Source of the DNA: Bdellovibrionales bacterium
GTDB taxonomy: Bacteria > Bdellovibrionota > Bdellovibrionia > Bdellovibrionales > UBA1609
Assembly (NCBI GenBank): GCA_022450595.1
Contig: JAKUPT010000030.1
Span: forward strand, 1-33,489
Direction of reading: 5' to 3'
DNA length: 33,489 bases
This document shows positions 13,902 to 22,926 of this stretch, one piece after another. The notes under the pieces were generated by a model, which ran no database searches, had not been told where the DNA came from, and worked only from the letters and a program-made list of their open reading frames with translations. The position numbers and the translations under genes are program-made. Positions within the stretch are counted from its first letter, which is position 1. Every line of letters begins with the position of its first letter.

Positions 13902-15839
13902 GTGGCCAATCAGATAAAGTCCAGCAGTACTGCCGAATATTTTGCTAAAAACTTACAACAAGTTGGGTTTTCCTCTCCTTTAAAGGCGGTTTTAACCACC
14001 TTAAAAGAAGCTGTAGATAACTCTCTTGATGCTTGTGAAGAGCATGACATTCTTCCGGAACTCATTATTGAAATCAATAAAAAGGGCAAAGGCTCTAGTC
14101 GTTCTTCAGACCTAGTAGAAATTATTGTTGAGGACAACGGTCCCGGGCTTGAAGTGGATATGGTCGGAAAAGTTTTTGGTGAGTACTTAGCCTCATCAAA
14201 ATTTGGCCGTGGTCAATGTTCTAGAGGGCAGCAAGGTATTGGTATATCAGCTGCCACCACATGGGCCCAGCTCACCAACGCCAGTGGTGTGGTTGTCACC
14301 ACCAAAACAAAAAAAATGCGAAAAGCCGTTCGAGCCAAGGTGGATGTGGACATTAAAAGCAACAGAGGTGTGATCAAACAAAAAGAAACCTTTGATTGGC
14401 ACAAAGACCACGGTGTTCGTTGCGAGTTTATTATCGATGGACGTATTCAATTAAATGGAGACGGTGGGATTTTAACTTACTTAGAGGGAACAACACTTGT
14501 GAACCCTCATTTAACTTTAAAATATAAACTACTTGAAAACGACTGGGTTGAAATCCCACGAGTGAGTGATGAAGTGCCAAAGGTACCAAAGCCCACACTT
14601 CCTCATCCGCACACAATGAAACTGGGCGAGTTTATGACCCATGCCCATATATACGGAAAGATCTCTTTAGACAAATTTCTTAAAAAGGGTTTTTCAAGAG
14701 TTACAGACAACTCCATTAAAGACTTTGTAAAGCGTGGAATGCCGCAGGCTTATTTGAAAAAGAATTTAAATAAAATGAGCGAAAAAGAGTTTAAAAATGT
14801 CTTCTCAGCCATTCAAGACTCGGAACTGCCCAACCCATCTACCAAGTCCGTATTAACTGTTGGAGAAGAGGCTTTATCGAAAAGTGTGCTTCGTATTGGT
14901 GTGGTGGACTTTTTTAGTGTGGTGACAAGAAAACCTAAAATTTGTGACTACAAGCCCATTGTTGTTGAGGTGGCTATCGCCAGATTTTTAGACCGCGGAA
15001 GAGACGCTGAAGATAAGCAAATCCAGCTATTACGTTTTGCCAATCGTGTGCCTCTACAGTTTGATAAAGCCGGTTGTGCTATCACAAAAGCCGTAGAGTC
15101 CATCAACTGGCGCAGTTACGGTTTGGCACAGTCAAAAAACTCACTTCCTATTGGCCCATATATTATAGCGGTGGCTGTCACTTCTCCGTTTATTAAATTT
15201 AAAAACGCATCTAAAGAGACCATTGATGCTAGTGATGAGTTAGTAGAAGAGCTAAGACGTGCTTTAATGCAGGCCGGGCAAAAGCTAGGTCGTCACATTA
15301 AGCGAGAAGAAAAGGCTGCAGACCTTGAAAGAAAGCTTGCTCATATTGAAAAGTTTGGCCCCATACTGGTGGAAGGCTTAGCTAAAATCATCGGAGCTGG
15401 TGAGCAAAGAAAAAAGCGTGCTGAAGAAGGTTTAAAAAAGCTTCTGGGGCGTGACACTTCCGCGGCAGAAGATGATCTTGCTGCCGCAGAGCAGAGACTG
15501 AAAAAACAACGTGAGATGCAAAGGCAGAGACTTGGCTTTGATGCACGTCAGTTGATTGAAGAAAGCAGTGTGAATGAAGAAGTCAGTGTGAATGCTGGTG
15601 ATGAGCCCGAAGAGGCTCCAACTAGTAAAAAAGCCACTTCTAAAAAGGCAACCAGTAAAAAAACAACTGCTAAGAAAAGCACAAAAAAAGCGACTAAAAA
15701 AGTAGCCAAAAAAGCCACTAAGAAAAAGACAGTGGCCAAAAAGGCCACAAAAAAGTCGGCAGCAAAAGCTAAGAAAAAATCGAATAAAAAAGTAACTAAG
15801 AAAAAAGCGACCAAAAAAGCTGCAAGAGCCAAAAAATAA
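13902..15839 (+). CDS. top6B: DNA topoisomerase VI subunit B with lysine-rich C-terminal tail
   Basis: ATPase subunit of a type IIB topoisomerase, which passes one duplex through another with ATP. The GHKL ATPase domain has the N box KEAVDNSLDA (36-45), DNGPG (78-82) and the topo VI-typical RGQQGIGIS (108-116). An H2TH-like region (FSRVTDNSIKDFVKR) and a transducer domain with the family pattern LLRFANRVPLQFDKAG follow. Residues about 574-645 form an acid-free tail, nearly half lysine, with K-K-A-T/S repeats like histone H1 C-termini. Start is GTG at 13902; AAAGGA lies about 10 bases ahead and the only near ATG is out of frame. The A subunit follows after 12 bases. Topoisomerase VI is chiefly archaeal and plant; bacterial copies are sporadic. 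Confidence 0.93.
   Translation: MANQIKSSSTAEYFAKNLQQVGFSSPLKAVLTTLKEAVDNSLDACEEHDILPELIIEINKKGKGSSRSSDLVEIIVEDNGPGLEVDMVGKVFGEYLASSKFGRGQCSRGQQGIGISAATTWAQLTNASGVVVTTKTKKMRKAVRAKVDVDIKSNRGVIKQKETFDWHKDHGVRCEFIIDGRIQLNGDGGILTYLEGTTLVNPHLTLKYKLLENDWVEIPRVSDEVPKVPKPTLPHPHTMKLGEFMTHAHIYGKISLDKFLKKGFSRVTDNSIKDFVKRGMPQAYLKKNLNKMSEKEFKNVFSAIQDSELPNPSTKSVLTVGEEALSKSVLRIGVVDFFSVVTRKPKICDYKPIVVEVAIARFLDRGRDAEDKQIQLLRFANRVPLQFDKAGCAITKAVESINWRSYGLAQSKNSLPIGPYIIAVAVTSPFIKFKNASKETIDASDELVEELRRALMQAGQKLGRHIKREEKAADLERKLAHIEKFGPILVEGLAKIIGAGEQRKKRAEEGLKKLLGRDTSAAEDDLAAAEQRLKKQREMQRQRLGFDARQLIEESSVNEEVSVNAGDEPEEAPTSKKATSKKATSKKTTAKKSTKKATKKVAKKATKKKTVAKKATKKSAAKAKKKSNKKVTKKKATKKAARAKK
15621..15836 (+). repeat. 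Imperfect repeats encoding the lysine/alanine/threonine tail of topoisomerase VI B
   Basis: This 216-base stretch encodes 72 residues of short degenerate units such as TSKKA, TSKKA, TSKKT, TAKKS, TKKAT and KKVAK. I count 34 lysines and no acidic residue. It gives A-rich DNA (AAAAAAGC/AAAAAGGC repeats) and a spurious long hydrophobic frame on the other strand. Such a sequence is prone to slippage and length variation. Confidence 0.8.
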
Positions 15840-15851
15840 AGGGTAGTAACT

Positions 15852-17018
15852 ATGGCATTGATGAAAGTTCGAAAACTGAAAAAAGACATACCTAAAGAAG
15901 CAAAAGCTCTTTGTGAGCAGATGCTAAAAGATCTTGAAAGAGCAAAGCGTCCCACGCTAGAAGCGATAAAATGCTCTTTGGACAATTCATTTTATAATCC
16001 AAAAGTGGGCTACTTAACTCCGGGTGATAAAAGAGTTAGAACAGAGCTTAATGTGTCTTCTGTTCAAAAGCTCTCACGTACTATTTTTATGCTCGATATT
16101 CTTTTAGAGAACATTTACAACGGTTCAGTAAATACCAAGCGTGAGCTTTACTATATGGCAAAAGGTTTAGTGAAATCCACTAGGGGGATAAACTTAAAAC
16201 CTCTTGATTTTGATGATCAGCCTGAAAGTGATGCCATTATTGATTTTATTTGCGATATGTTGATGGTTTACCGTGAAGAAGTGAACTGTTTTGCCAACGA
16301 TCGTGGTGGTCAAACTTACTCTCAGTGTTTAAGTGTGACAGAAACTTTGCCGGATGGCTCTAAAACCACTGTGGATTTAAAAAACTTAGGTACCGCTCCT
16401 TTTCAACCAAAAAACCGTCCACAAGCCTTAAAGCTTAAGGCTACTAAAAAGATTGAATTTTGCTTAGTTGTGGAATCAGAAGGTACCGCCAACACATTGG
16501 TATCAAATGGCTTTACTAGAAGAAACAACTGCATCGTTATGGGTGCTCAAGGGGTGCCTTCAAACGCTGTAAGAGCTTGGTGTAAAACCATTCAAGATCA
16601 ACTTAAAGTGCCTATATTCTTTTTTGGTGACCTGGATGCTTACACCTTACAAAACATTTACAGAACCTTGAAAGCCGGATCTGCAGCCAGTCTTGTCAGA
16701 AACTCCGACTTCTCAGCTCCTGAGGTAAGATTTTTAGGAGTGCTCCCTGAAGATGTGAAAAAATATGATCTTCACTGTTATACTGTGTCTGAGAAAAACG
16801 CCAGTGATGCAAGATCCCTTAAAAAAGCCCGTGATGTTTTACAAAACGATCCATTTTTTAAAGACAAAAAAAATAAAGACGTGGCAAAGATTCTCAACTG
16901 GTTGATTAAACATAAAGTCCGTTGCGAACAGCAGGCTTTTTTCTCAGTGAATCCTAAAGATCCACTTATGACAGAAAAAATTATTTTAGATAAAATTAGA
17001 TCTGGTTCTTATGTTTAA
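15852..17018 (+). CDS. top6A: DNA topoisomerase VI subunit A (Spo11-like)
   Basis: DNA-cleaving subunit of the type IIB topoisomerase, a homologue of the meiotic nuclease Spo11. The 388 residues hold a winged-helix domain with the catalytic tyrosine motif TKRELYYMAKG (Tyr101 most likely nucleophile) and a Toprim domain with VVESEG (Glu208) and FFFGDLDAYTLQNIY (Asp260, Asp262). The usual family text after the Toprim aspartates is D-x-DPYG, here DLDAYT, so the segment following the metal ligands has diverged although both aspartates remain. PSNAVRAW matches the family P-S-x-x-x-R motif. It lies 12 bases after the B subunit gene with GGGTAG ahead of ATG, so the two are co-translated. The stop overlaps that of the convergent lipoprotein gene by four bases. 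Confidence 0.92.
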   Translation: MALMKVRKLKKDIPKEAKALCEQMLKDLERAKRPTLEAIKCSLDNSFYNPKVGYLTPGDKRVRTELNVSSVQKLSRTIFMLDILLENIYNGSVNTKRELYYMAKGLVKSTRGINLKPLDFDDQPESDAIIDFICDMLMVYREEVNCFANDRGGQTYSQCLSVTETLPDGSKTTVDLKNLGTAPFQPKNRPQALKLKATKKIEFCLVVESEGTANTLVSNGFTRRNNCIVMGAQGVPSNAVRAWCKTIQDQLKVPIFFFGDLDAYTLQNIYRTLKAGSAASLVRNSDFSAPEVRFLGVLPEDVKKYDLHCYTVSEKNASDARSLKKARDVLQNDPFFKDKKNKDVAKILNWLIKHKVRCEQQAFFSVNPKDPLMTEKIILDKIRSGSYV

Positions 17019-20000
17019 AGCTTCCCATTATAAGGGTGAGCATAAACTTCTACATTAATTACATTTGTAGATGAGCTAAAGTTACATTTTTTATAATCAT
17101 TGTCTGTTCCCATATGTCCTTGGTAGGCTCCAAGGTTAGGCGACAGTATACATGTTTCATTAGATTCACATAGACCATTATTGTTTCCAATAAAGTCAGT
17201 ATTTATTTCGGCGGCATTAGACAGATAATATTCACTAACACCAACTGAGTTTTTGTATATTGCTTCTTTATTTAGAGCGCTACTACAATCTGGATTATTA
17301 AATTTCCCAGTACTTGGGGCGTAGTTATTATTTGAGTGGGCAACTCCTGAAAAACTATAAGATGAATCAAGGATATTAGAGTTACTTCTATTTAAAGTAA
17401 TACTATACAGAGTACATGTTTGGCTTGTAGAGCAACTAGATGTACTATATAGCCAATAATCATAAATGCTTGTATTAATCCAGTCAGAGGTAGTTACAGT
17501 TGTTGTTGTTGATGGCGAATAGAAATCTCCAAAGGTAAAAGTATTTGTTTTTCTAGGATAAGAGTCGCAGGTGTCATAGTCTCCGCCACTATTTTGTAAG
17601 TTACAAACAGGATTTGTGTCACTATCTAAATAACTATTGTAAAACTCTGGATTGGGACGCACTTCGCTACCAGACGTAACATTATGTTTTAAGTATATAT
17701 TATTTAAGTGATTACTAAACCCTAATTGAGAAAAACTAAAATGAGAGTTTGAGTCTTCATAAGAAACAAATACAGCATCATTATCAGGAATGCCATCTAC
17801 AGTTAAATCTGATCCTGTGGAGTATATTTGGTTAACTGTCAAATTCTGAAGCGTTGAATTTAAATAAATAGACTCAAGTGAGTTGTTACTAAAACTAACA
17901 TGGTTGACATTTGTTGAAGCCAAATTAATATTTGAGTTTGTTACCCTTATAGGAGAGGATAATTCTCTAATACCTACAATAATTGATTGAGAAATGGAAA
18001 TTTTTGGGGCGATATTGATGTTGGTAGTGTCAAAGCTCACACCACCATATGAGTTAGAAAACTTTGAATTTGTTATATATAAATTTTTAGTATCTGAAGC
18101 CAATAAAGCCCCTGAGCTTTGAATATTCATTATTTTAGTGTTGCTTATGTTTATATAATTGGAATTTGAGATTAATAACCCCTTTGATGAACTGTGAATA
18201 TTCGAGTTAGATAGAGTAATATTTTTTGAGTTACTAATATTTAAAGGAGTGTATGTTGAGTTGGAATTGCTAACATTCACCTCTAAAAATAAATTTCTAC
18301 TATTGTTGACTGTTATATTTGAACCTCTCGAGGATGTGTCAAAATTAAAACGATTCTGAATAATACTTGCATTTGAAATACCATCTAATATTAAAGGCCC
18401 AGTATGTGATCCTCCAATGATTATTATGTTTTGGTCTTTTTCAGATCCTAAGGTGGTTTGAGAAGTGCTATTTAATACATTTACTGGATTTGTCCATAGT
18501 GTTTGTGCATTTAGGCTATTACTTTTAACCGTTCCATAATTTTTATCTTTTAACAATACATTAAAACCAACAAAAGATGATAAGTTTATTAGGCTATTAA
18601 GTTTAAAATTATTTTTTACACCTACGATTTGAAAGTCAGCAAAATTTGCTCTTTGCACACACTTCCATAAAAATGGAACAACATTGTTATCACTAGATTT
18701 TTCAATCTCAACTTTATAATCATTACAACTAGTGGCGCCAGGTATTTCGATATGCCACAACAGCCCAGCGTTTACACATTCGTTAGGGGAGTTTATTGAG
18801 TTAATAATTGTGTCCGTGCATTCATTTGTAAAATTAGTTAAGTCATGAGGGTTAGCCATTGTATTAGAAATGTAATATCCCCATTTTTTACTATTCTCAT
18901 CTCGTTTTAATAGTTGAATGTAAGACCATTGATCATAGTCAACAGGTGTTGAGCTGTTTGGAAAGGCCTGAGAATCATAACTCCATACTCTAACATAGTA
19001 TTTTTTGTTTTTTGCTGTAGAAAATTGAATTTGGTTTTGACTATTGATGTTTGTAAGTGCGGCATTATTAAAATCATTCTTAAGGTTGGCAGAGTTATCA
19101 CTATAATCTACGTAGTAAGTTATAGCAGGATTAAGCCCTGAAAGAGTTAATGTGTCACTCCCAGATATTCGGTTTAAAGTTAAGCCTGCAGGTGGAGTGG
19201 GTTGATCTTTCATCGTAAAAACATCATTAATTACATATCTATTCCATTGCGCTGGAGAATTATTGTTATAAGCACATACTACAATATTATATCCAGTGTC
19301 TGAGGGTAAGCCAGGGATGGTATAGTCAGGCCCTGTAAGAGATCCTGTCCCACTACAAATTGGTAAAGGATCTGTTGTCAGAGCATGAAGAACTTCAAAG
19401 TTAGTCGCACCATCAGCTGATATACCAGATACTAAAATACTAGTGTTGTTGGGGCTTGATGCCATCGCTGTTAAAGAAAGCGGTTTTTTGTAGTAAACCA
19501 TAGAAGCTGGGCTACTTTGGTTTCCTGAATTTTTTCCACAAATAGAAATAGTAATGTCATTGCTGTTTAAATCAAATGAGGTGGTGCCATTTCCAGAAGA
19601 AATATTAGTTGTGGCATTTGACTGTGCAGGCACTTCAAAACCAGAGCTACAGTCAGGAGTGACGTTGCCATTTTTGATGCTAATCACTACCTCATCATTT
19701 CCATGATCATCGGGTAGAGCCCATTTAATATCAATTTCTGTGTTGCTAATATAATTGATTGAAGAAATAGTTGGCACAGTGGCCTGAGGAGTCGTTGGGG
19801 GCGGTGAAGTGTTGTTGTATATAACATCAATCTGTTGGGGCTGTGATTCGCCAGTTAGAGACACCGCTCTTAACCAAATTGATTTAGTTTTATAATCATT
19901 AAGAGCAAAGCCGAGCTCTTCGAGCTTAAAACTGATTTTAAAGTTTTCATCACTGCAATCACCATCACTGTTAGATAGTAGAGTTGTCAGTGTGTTCCAG

Positions 20001-20230
20001 TCTTGACCTTCAAGTTTAACTTGTAAGTTTTTAATGTCCGAAGAGCACTGGCCGGAGATTTCATAGGGTGTTGAAAAATGTGAGTCGTTCACCTCATAAG
20101 GGCCTTGGCCAGATAACTTTGGGCTCAAGGATGAGAACCCAATAAGGCTGATCACAGGATCTTGCTTTGAGCAGCCAAGTGTGAATGTTAAGGCCAAAAC
20201 TGTTAGCCACAGTTTGTGTACGTACGACAT
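17015..20230 (-). CDS. Large lipoprotein with Fn3-like and right-handed beta-helix regions
   Basis: A 1071-residue predicted surface or periplasmic lipoprotein. The N-terminus MSYVHKLWLTVLALTFTLGC is a signal peptide ending in a lipobox, with acylated Cys20. Several Fn3-like beta-sandwich segments follow (for example PTISSINYISNTEIDIKWAL and PTPPAGLTLNRISG). About 600-750 form Asn/Ser-rich parallel beta-helix (PbH1) turns such as LNISNSKNITLSNSNIHSSS and ISNTKIMNIQSS. The C-terminus includes LGAYQGHMG, like the D-I-G-A-Y-E element found at the end of beta-helix surface proteins. Several cysteines are paired in the C-terminal third. Function is unknown; adhesion or polysaccharide binding are typical of the fold, but no catalytic site is evident. 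Codon use is AT-rich. It is a single-gene unit, convergent with top6A. Confidence 0.85.
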   Translation of the reverse strand: MSYVHKLWLTVLALTFTLGCSKQDPVISLIGFSSLSPKLSGQGPYEVNDSHFSTPYEISGQCSSDIKNLQVKLEGQDWNTLTTLLSNSDGDCSDENFKISFKLEELGFALNDYKTKSIWLRAVSLTGESQPQQIDVIYNNTSPPPTTPQATVPTISSINYISNTEIDIKWALPDDHGNDEVVISIKNGNVTPDCSSGFEVPAQSNATTNISSGNGTTSFDLNSNDITISICGKNSGNQSSPASMVYYKKPLSLTAMASSPNNTSILVSGISADGATNFEVLHALTTDPLPICSGTGSLTGPDYTIPGLPSDTGYNIVVCAYNNNSPAQWNRYVINDVFTMKDQPTPPAGLTLNRISGSDTLTLSGLNPAITYYVDYSDNSANLKNDFNNAALTNINSQNQIQFSTAKNKKYYVRVWSYDSQAFPNSSTPVDYDQWSYIQLLKRDENSKKWGYYISNTMANPHDLTNFTNECTDTIINSINSPNECVNAGLLWHIEIPGATSCNDYKVEIEKSSDNNVVPFLWKCVQRANFADFQIVGVKNNFKLNSLINLSSFVGFNVLLKDKNYGTVKSNSLNAQTLWTNPVNVLNSTSQTTLGSEKDQNIIIIGGSHTGPLILDGISNASIIQNRFNFDTSSRGSNITVNNSRNLFLEVNVSNSNSTYTPLNISNSKNITLSNSNIHSSSKGLLISNSNYINISNTKIMNIQSSGALLASDTKNLYITNSKFSNSYGGVSFDTTNINIAPKISISQSIIVGIRELSSPIRVTNSNINLASTNVNHVSFSNNSLESIYLNSTLQNLTVNQIYSTGSDLTVDGIPDNDAVFVSYEDSNSHFSFSQLGFSNHLNNIYLKHNVTSGSEVRPNPEFYNSYLDSDTNPVCNLQNSGGDYDTCDSYPRKTNTFTFGDFYSPSTTTTVTTSDWINTSIYDYWLYSTSSCSTSQTCTLYSITLNRSNSNILDSSYSFSGVAHSNNNYAPSTGKFNNPDCSSALNKEAIYKNSVGVSEYYLSNAAEINTDFIGNNNGLCESNETCILSPNLGAYQGHMGTDNDYKKCNFSSSTNVINVEVYAHPYNGKL

Positions 20231-20387
20231 AAGTCTTTATCGACAAAAGTAGAGTCTAGCTTGAGGTGAAAATTGTTTAAATTGCCTAAATTTCTGACAA
20301 ACAGGGCTTCATATAGATGTTTCAATATAAGCCATTTCTTTGCAGCATGTTAGTTTTAACAAAATCAGGCTCTTGTCTCGGTGCCGA

Positions 20388-20416
20388 TTGCCTAAAGATG
20401 AGTTAATCACTAAGAT
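20388..20416 (+). promoter_or_regulatory. Putative promoter of aconitase
   Basis: TTGCCT (20388-20393), a 17-base spacer and TAAGAT (20411-20416), 41 bases before the chosen ATG. A GGGAG ribosome-binding site follows. Assigned by eye; the spacing is ideal but the -10 is imperfect. Confidence 0.4.
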
Positions 20417-20456
20417 AATGAAACCCAATTGAATATTGAACAGGGAGAAACCAATT

Positions 20457-22721
20457 ATGGCTCAAATCGAAACAACGCCGGATATGGTGAAGTCTGTATA
20501 CAAGACCACCAGAGATAAACTCGAAATTATTAAAAAACGTTTAAATAGACCTTTAACTTTGGCTGAAAAGATTGTCTACGGACACTTGTCAGACCCAGAA
20601 GGCCAAGATCTGACTCGCGGAAAAAGCTTTTTGCTTTTAAACCCAGACCGTGTGGCCATGCAGGATGCCACCGCTCAAATGGCACTGCTTCAGTTTATGT
20701 TGTCAGGAAAAGAAGAAAGTGCCGTTCCTGCCACAGTTCATTGCGATCACTTGATCCGTGCTTATGAGGGCTTAGAGCCTGACATGAAAACGGCCATGGA
20801 TGAAAACAAAGAGGTTTTTGACTTTTTGGAATCAGTATCTAGCCGCTACAACATCGGCTTTTGGAACCCAGGCGCGGGGATCATTCACCAAGTCGTACTT
20901 GAAAACTATGCCTTCCCTGGTGGATTAATGATTGGAACCGACTCTCACACTCCAAACGCCGGAGGCCTTGGTATGGTCGCCGTTGGTGTTGGGGGCGCTG
21001 ACGCCTCAGACGTGATGGCAGGTATGAACTGGGAAGTAAAAAACCCTAAACTTGTCGGTGTGCACCTTAAAGGCGAAATGAAAGGTTGGACGTCACCAAA
21101 AGATGTGATTTTAAAACTTCTTGGAATTATGACCGTTAAAGGTGGAACCAATAAAATCATTGAGTACTTCGGCCCAGGCTGTGAATCCATTAGCTGTACT
21201 GGTAAAGGTACAATCACGAACATGGGGGCTGAGCTTGGTGCCACTTGTTCTGTATTTCCATATGACAAGCGCATGAAGTCTTACCTAGAAATCACAGACA
21301 GAGCTGAGCTTGCTAAAATTGCAGACGAAAACAAAGATCTACTTGAAGTAGATCCAGAAGTTTTAAACTCACCTGAAAAGTTCTACGATGAGATCATTGA
21401 AATTGATCTTTCCACACTTGAACCACATGTTGTGGGACCTCACTCTCCAGATGCGGCTCGTCCTATCAGTGAAATGAAAAAAGCTGTGGCAGACAACAAA
21501 TGGCCAAACAACTTATCAGCAGCACTTATTGGCTCTTGCACCAACTCTTCTTATGAAGACATTGGGCGTGCGGCAAATGTTGCCAATCAAGCTTTAGAGC
21601 ATGGCGTAAAAATGCCACAACAGTTTATGGTCACCCCTGGGTCTTCACAGATTAAAAAGACCATTGAGCGTGATAGTTACATGAAAACTTTAAATGATGT
21701 GGGTGGAACCGTTCTTGCCAACGCCTGTGGCCCTTGTATCGGTCAGTGGAAGCGTGATGATTATAAAAAAGGCGAGCCTAACTCCATTATTAACAGTTTT
21801 AACCGAAACTTTAGAGGCCGTAACGACGCCAACCCAGAAACTCTTTCTTTTATAGGAAGCCCTGAGATCACAGTTGCTATGGGCCTTTCTGGTCGTTTAG
21901 ATTTTAACCCATTGACCGATGAGTTAAAGGGCAGTGATGGAAAGCCATTTAAACTTAGAGCACCAAAAGCTGAAGAGTTACCGGAAAAAGGCTTTGTCAG
22001 TGATCCTGAAGCCTATCAAGCGCCTAAAGGAAAAGACGCCGAGGTGCAAGTGTCTCCTACTTCTAATCGTTTACAGCTGCTTGAGCCTTTTAATGCTTGG
22101 AAGCCTGAAGACTTTCAAGATATGCTTTTACTTTGTAAAGCAGAAGGCAAGTGCACAACTGATCATATTTCTCCAGCAGGCCCTTGGCTTAAATACCGTG
22201 GCCATTTAGACAACATCTCGGACAACATGCTTATTGGTGCCACTAACGCCTTTAGTGGTGAGATCGGAAAAGGTAAAAACGTACTAACTGGTGACACAGG
22301 CGTTGAGTATTCAAAAGTCGCTCGTGATTACAAAGCCAAAAACAAAGGCTGGATCATTGTTGGTGACGACAACTACGGCGAAGGCTCCAGTCGTGAGCAT
22401 GCCGCCATGAGCCCGAGATTTTTAGGGGCACAAGTGGTTGTGGTCAAAAGCTTTGCCCGTATTCACGAAACAAACCTTAAAAAGCAAGGTGTCCTGGCTT
22501 TAACATTTGTTGATCCAAGTGATTACGACAAAATTAAAGAAATGGACACTTTCAAAATTGAAGGTTTACAAGACTTTGCCCCAGGTAAAAACCTGCAAAT
22601 GGTTGTAAAACATGAAGATGGTTCAGAGGACAAAATTGAACTCACTCACTCTTTCAACTCTGAGCAAGTAAAATGGTTTTGGGCAGGCTCTGCTTTAAAC
22701 CTTTTACGTAAAAACGCTTAA
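20457..22721 (+). CDS. acn: Aconitate hydratase, mitochondrial type
   Basis: TCA cycle enzyme converting citrate to isocitrate through cis-aconitate; cytoplasmic, [4Fe-4S]-dependent. The 754 residues and the sequence style ([53 protein letters not shown]) match the mitochondrial ACO2 type rather than the longer AcnA or the AcnB form. Cluster ligands are Cys361 ([10 protein letters not shown]) and Cys424/Cys427 ([10 protein letters not shown]). The swivel domain has [14 protein letters not shown] and [14 protein letters not shown] with the catalytic Ser-Arg. I start at the ATG at 20457, preceded by GGGAG; an in-frame TTG at 20436 adds seven residues with no matching site. It is monocistronic, ending in a strong terminator. 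The exact symbol within the aconitase family is a matter of nomenclature. Confidence 0.96.
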   Translation: MAQIETTPDMVKSVYKTTRDKLEIIKKRLNRPLTLAEKIVYGHLSDPEGQDLTRGKSFLLLNPDRVAMQDATAQMALLQFMLSGKEESAVPATVHCDHLIRAYEGLEPDMKTAMDENKEVFDFLESVSSRYNIGFWNPGAGIIHQVVLENYAFPGGLMIGTDSHTPNAGGLGMVAVGVGGADASDVMAGMNWEVKNPKLVGVHLKGEMKGWTSPKDVILKLLGIMTVKGGTNKIIEYFGPGCESISCTGKGTITNMGAELGATCSVFPYDKRMKSYLEITDRAELAKIADENKDLLEVDPEVLNSPEKFYDEIIEIDLSTLEPHVVGPHSPDAARPISEMKKAVADNKWPNNLSAALIGSCTNSSYEDIGRAANVANQALEHGVKMPQQFMVTPGSSQIKKTIERDSYMKTLNDVGGTVLANACGPCIGQWKRDDYKKGEPNSIINSFNRNFRGRNDANPETLSFIGSPEITVAMGLSGRLDFNPLTDELKGSDGKPFKLRAPKAEELPEKGFVSDPEAYQAPKGKDAEVQVSPTSNRLQLLEPFNAWKPEDFQDMLLLCKAEGKCTTDHISPAGPWLKYRGHLDNISDNMLIGATNAFSGEIGKGKNVLTGDTGVEYSKVARDYKAKNKGWIIVGDDNYGEGSSREHAAMSPRFLGAQVVVVKSFARIHETNLKKQGVLALTFVDPSDYDKIKEMDTFKIEGLQDFAPGKNLQMVVKHEDGSEDKIELTHSFNSEQVKWFWAGSALNLLRKNA

Positions 22722-22746
22722 TAAATTTAAAGCAAATTATAACTTT

Positions 22747-22777
22747 AAAGCCTCACCAACATGGTGAGGCTTTTTTT
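22747..22777 (+). terminator. Rho-independent terminator of aconitase
   Basis: Perfect 11-base-pair stem AAAGCCTCACC (22747-22757) / GGTGAGGCTTT (22763-22773) with a 5-base loop, followed by further T residues. It begins 26 bases past the aconitase stop. The rest of the gap to 22926 is AT-rich with no recognised feature. Confidence 0.92.
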
Positions 22778-22926
22778 ATTCAGAAGTCAGTTAGGTGAAT
22801 TATTGAAATGAGAAACGTCTTTGATCTCTAATTATCGGTACACTTAAATCTACAATGAAAAGGTTGATAAAATAAAAAAGGATTTAATTTTATAAAATAA
22901 TTTATTTCTCAGGATTAATAACCATA

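Noticed and set aside
15548-15985. 145-codon hydrophobic frame on the reverse strand
   Set aside because: It is the antisense of the lysine-rich repeats of top6B, giving Phe/Val/Leu runs; no ribosome-binding site and no independent support.
18000-18420. Tandem DNA repeats or CRISPR-like array in the lipoprotein gene
   Set aside because: The Asn/Ser-rich periodicity is at the protein level (beta-helix turns); the DNA units are neither identical nor evenly spaced with unique spacers.
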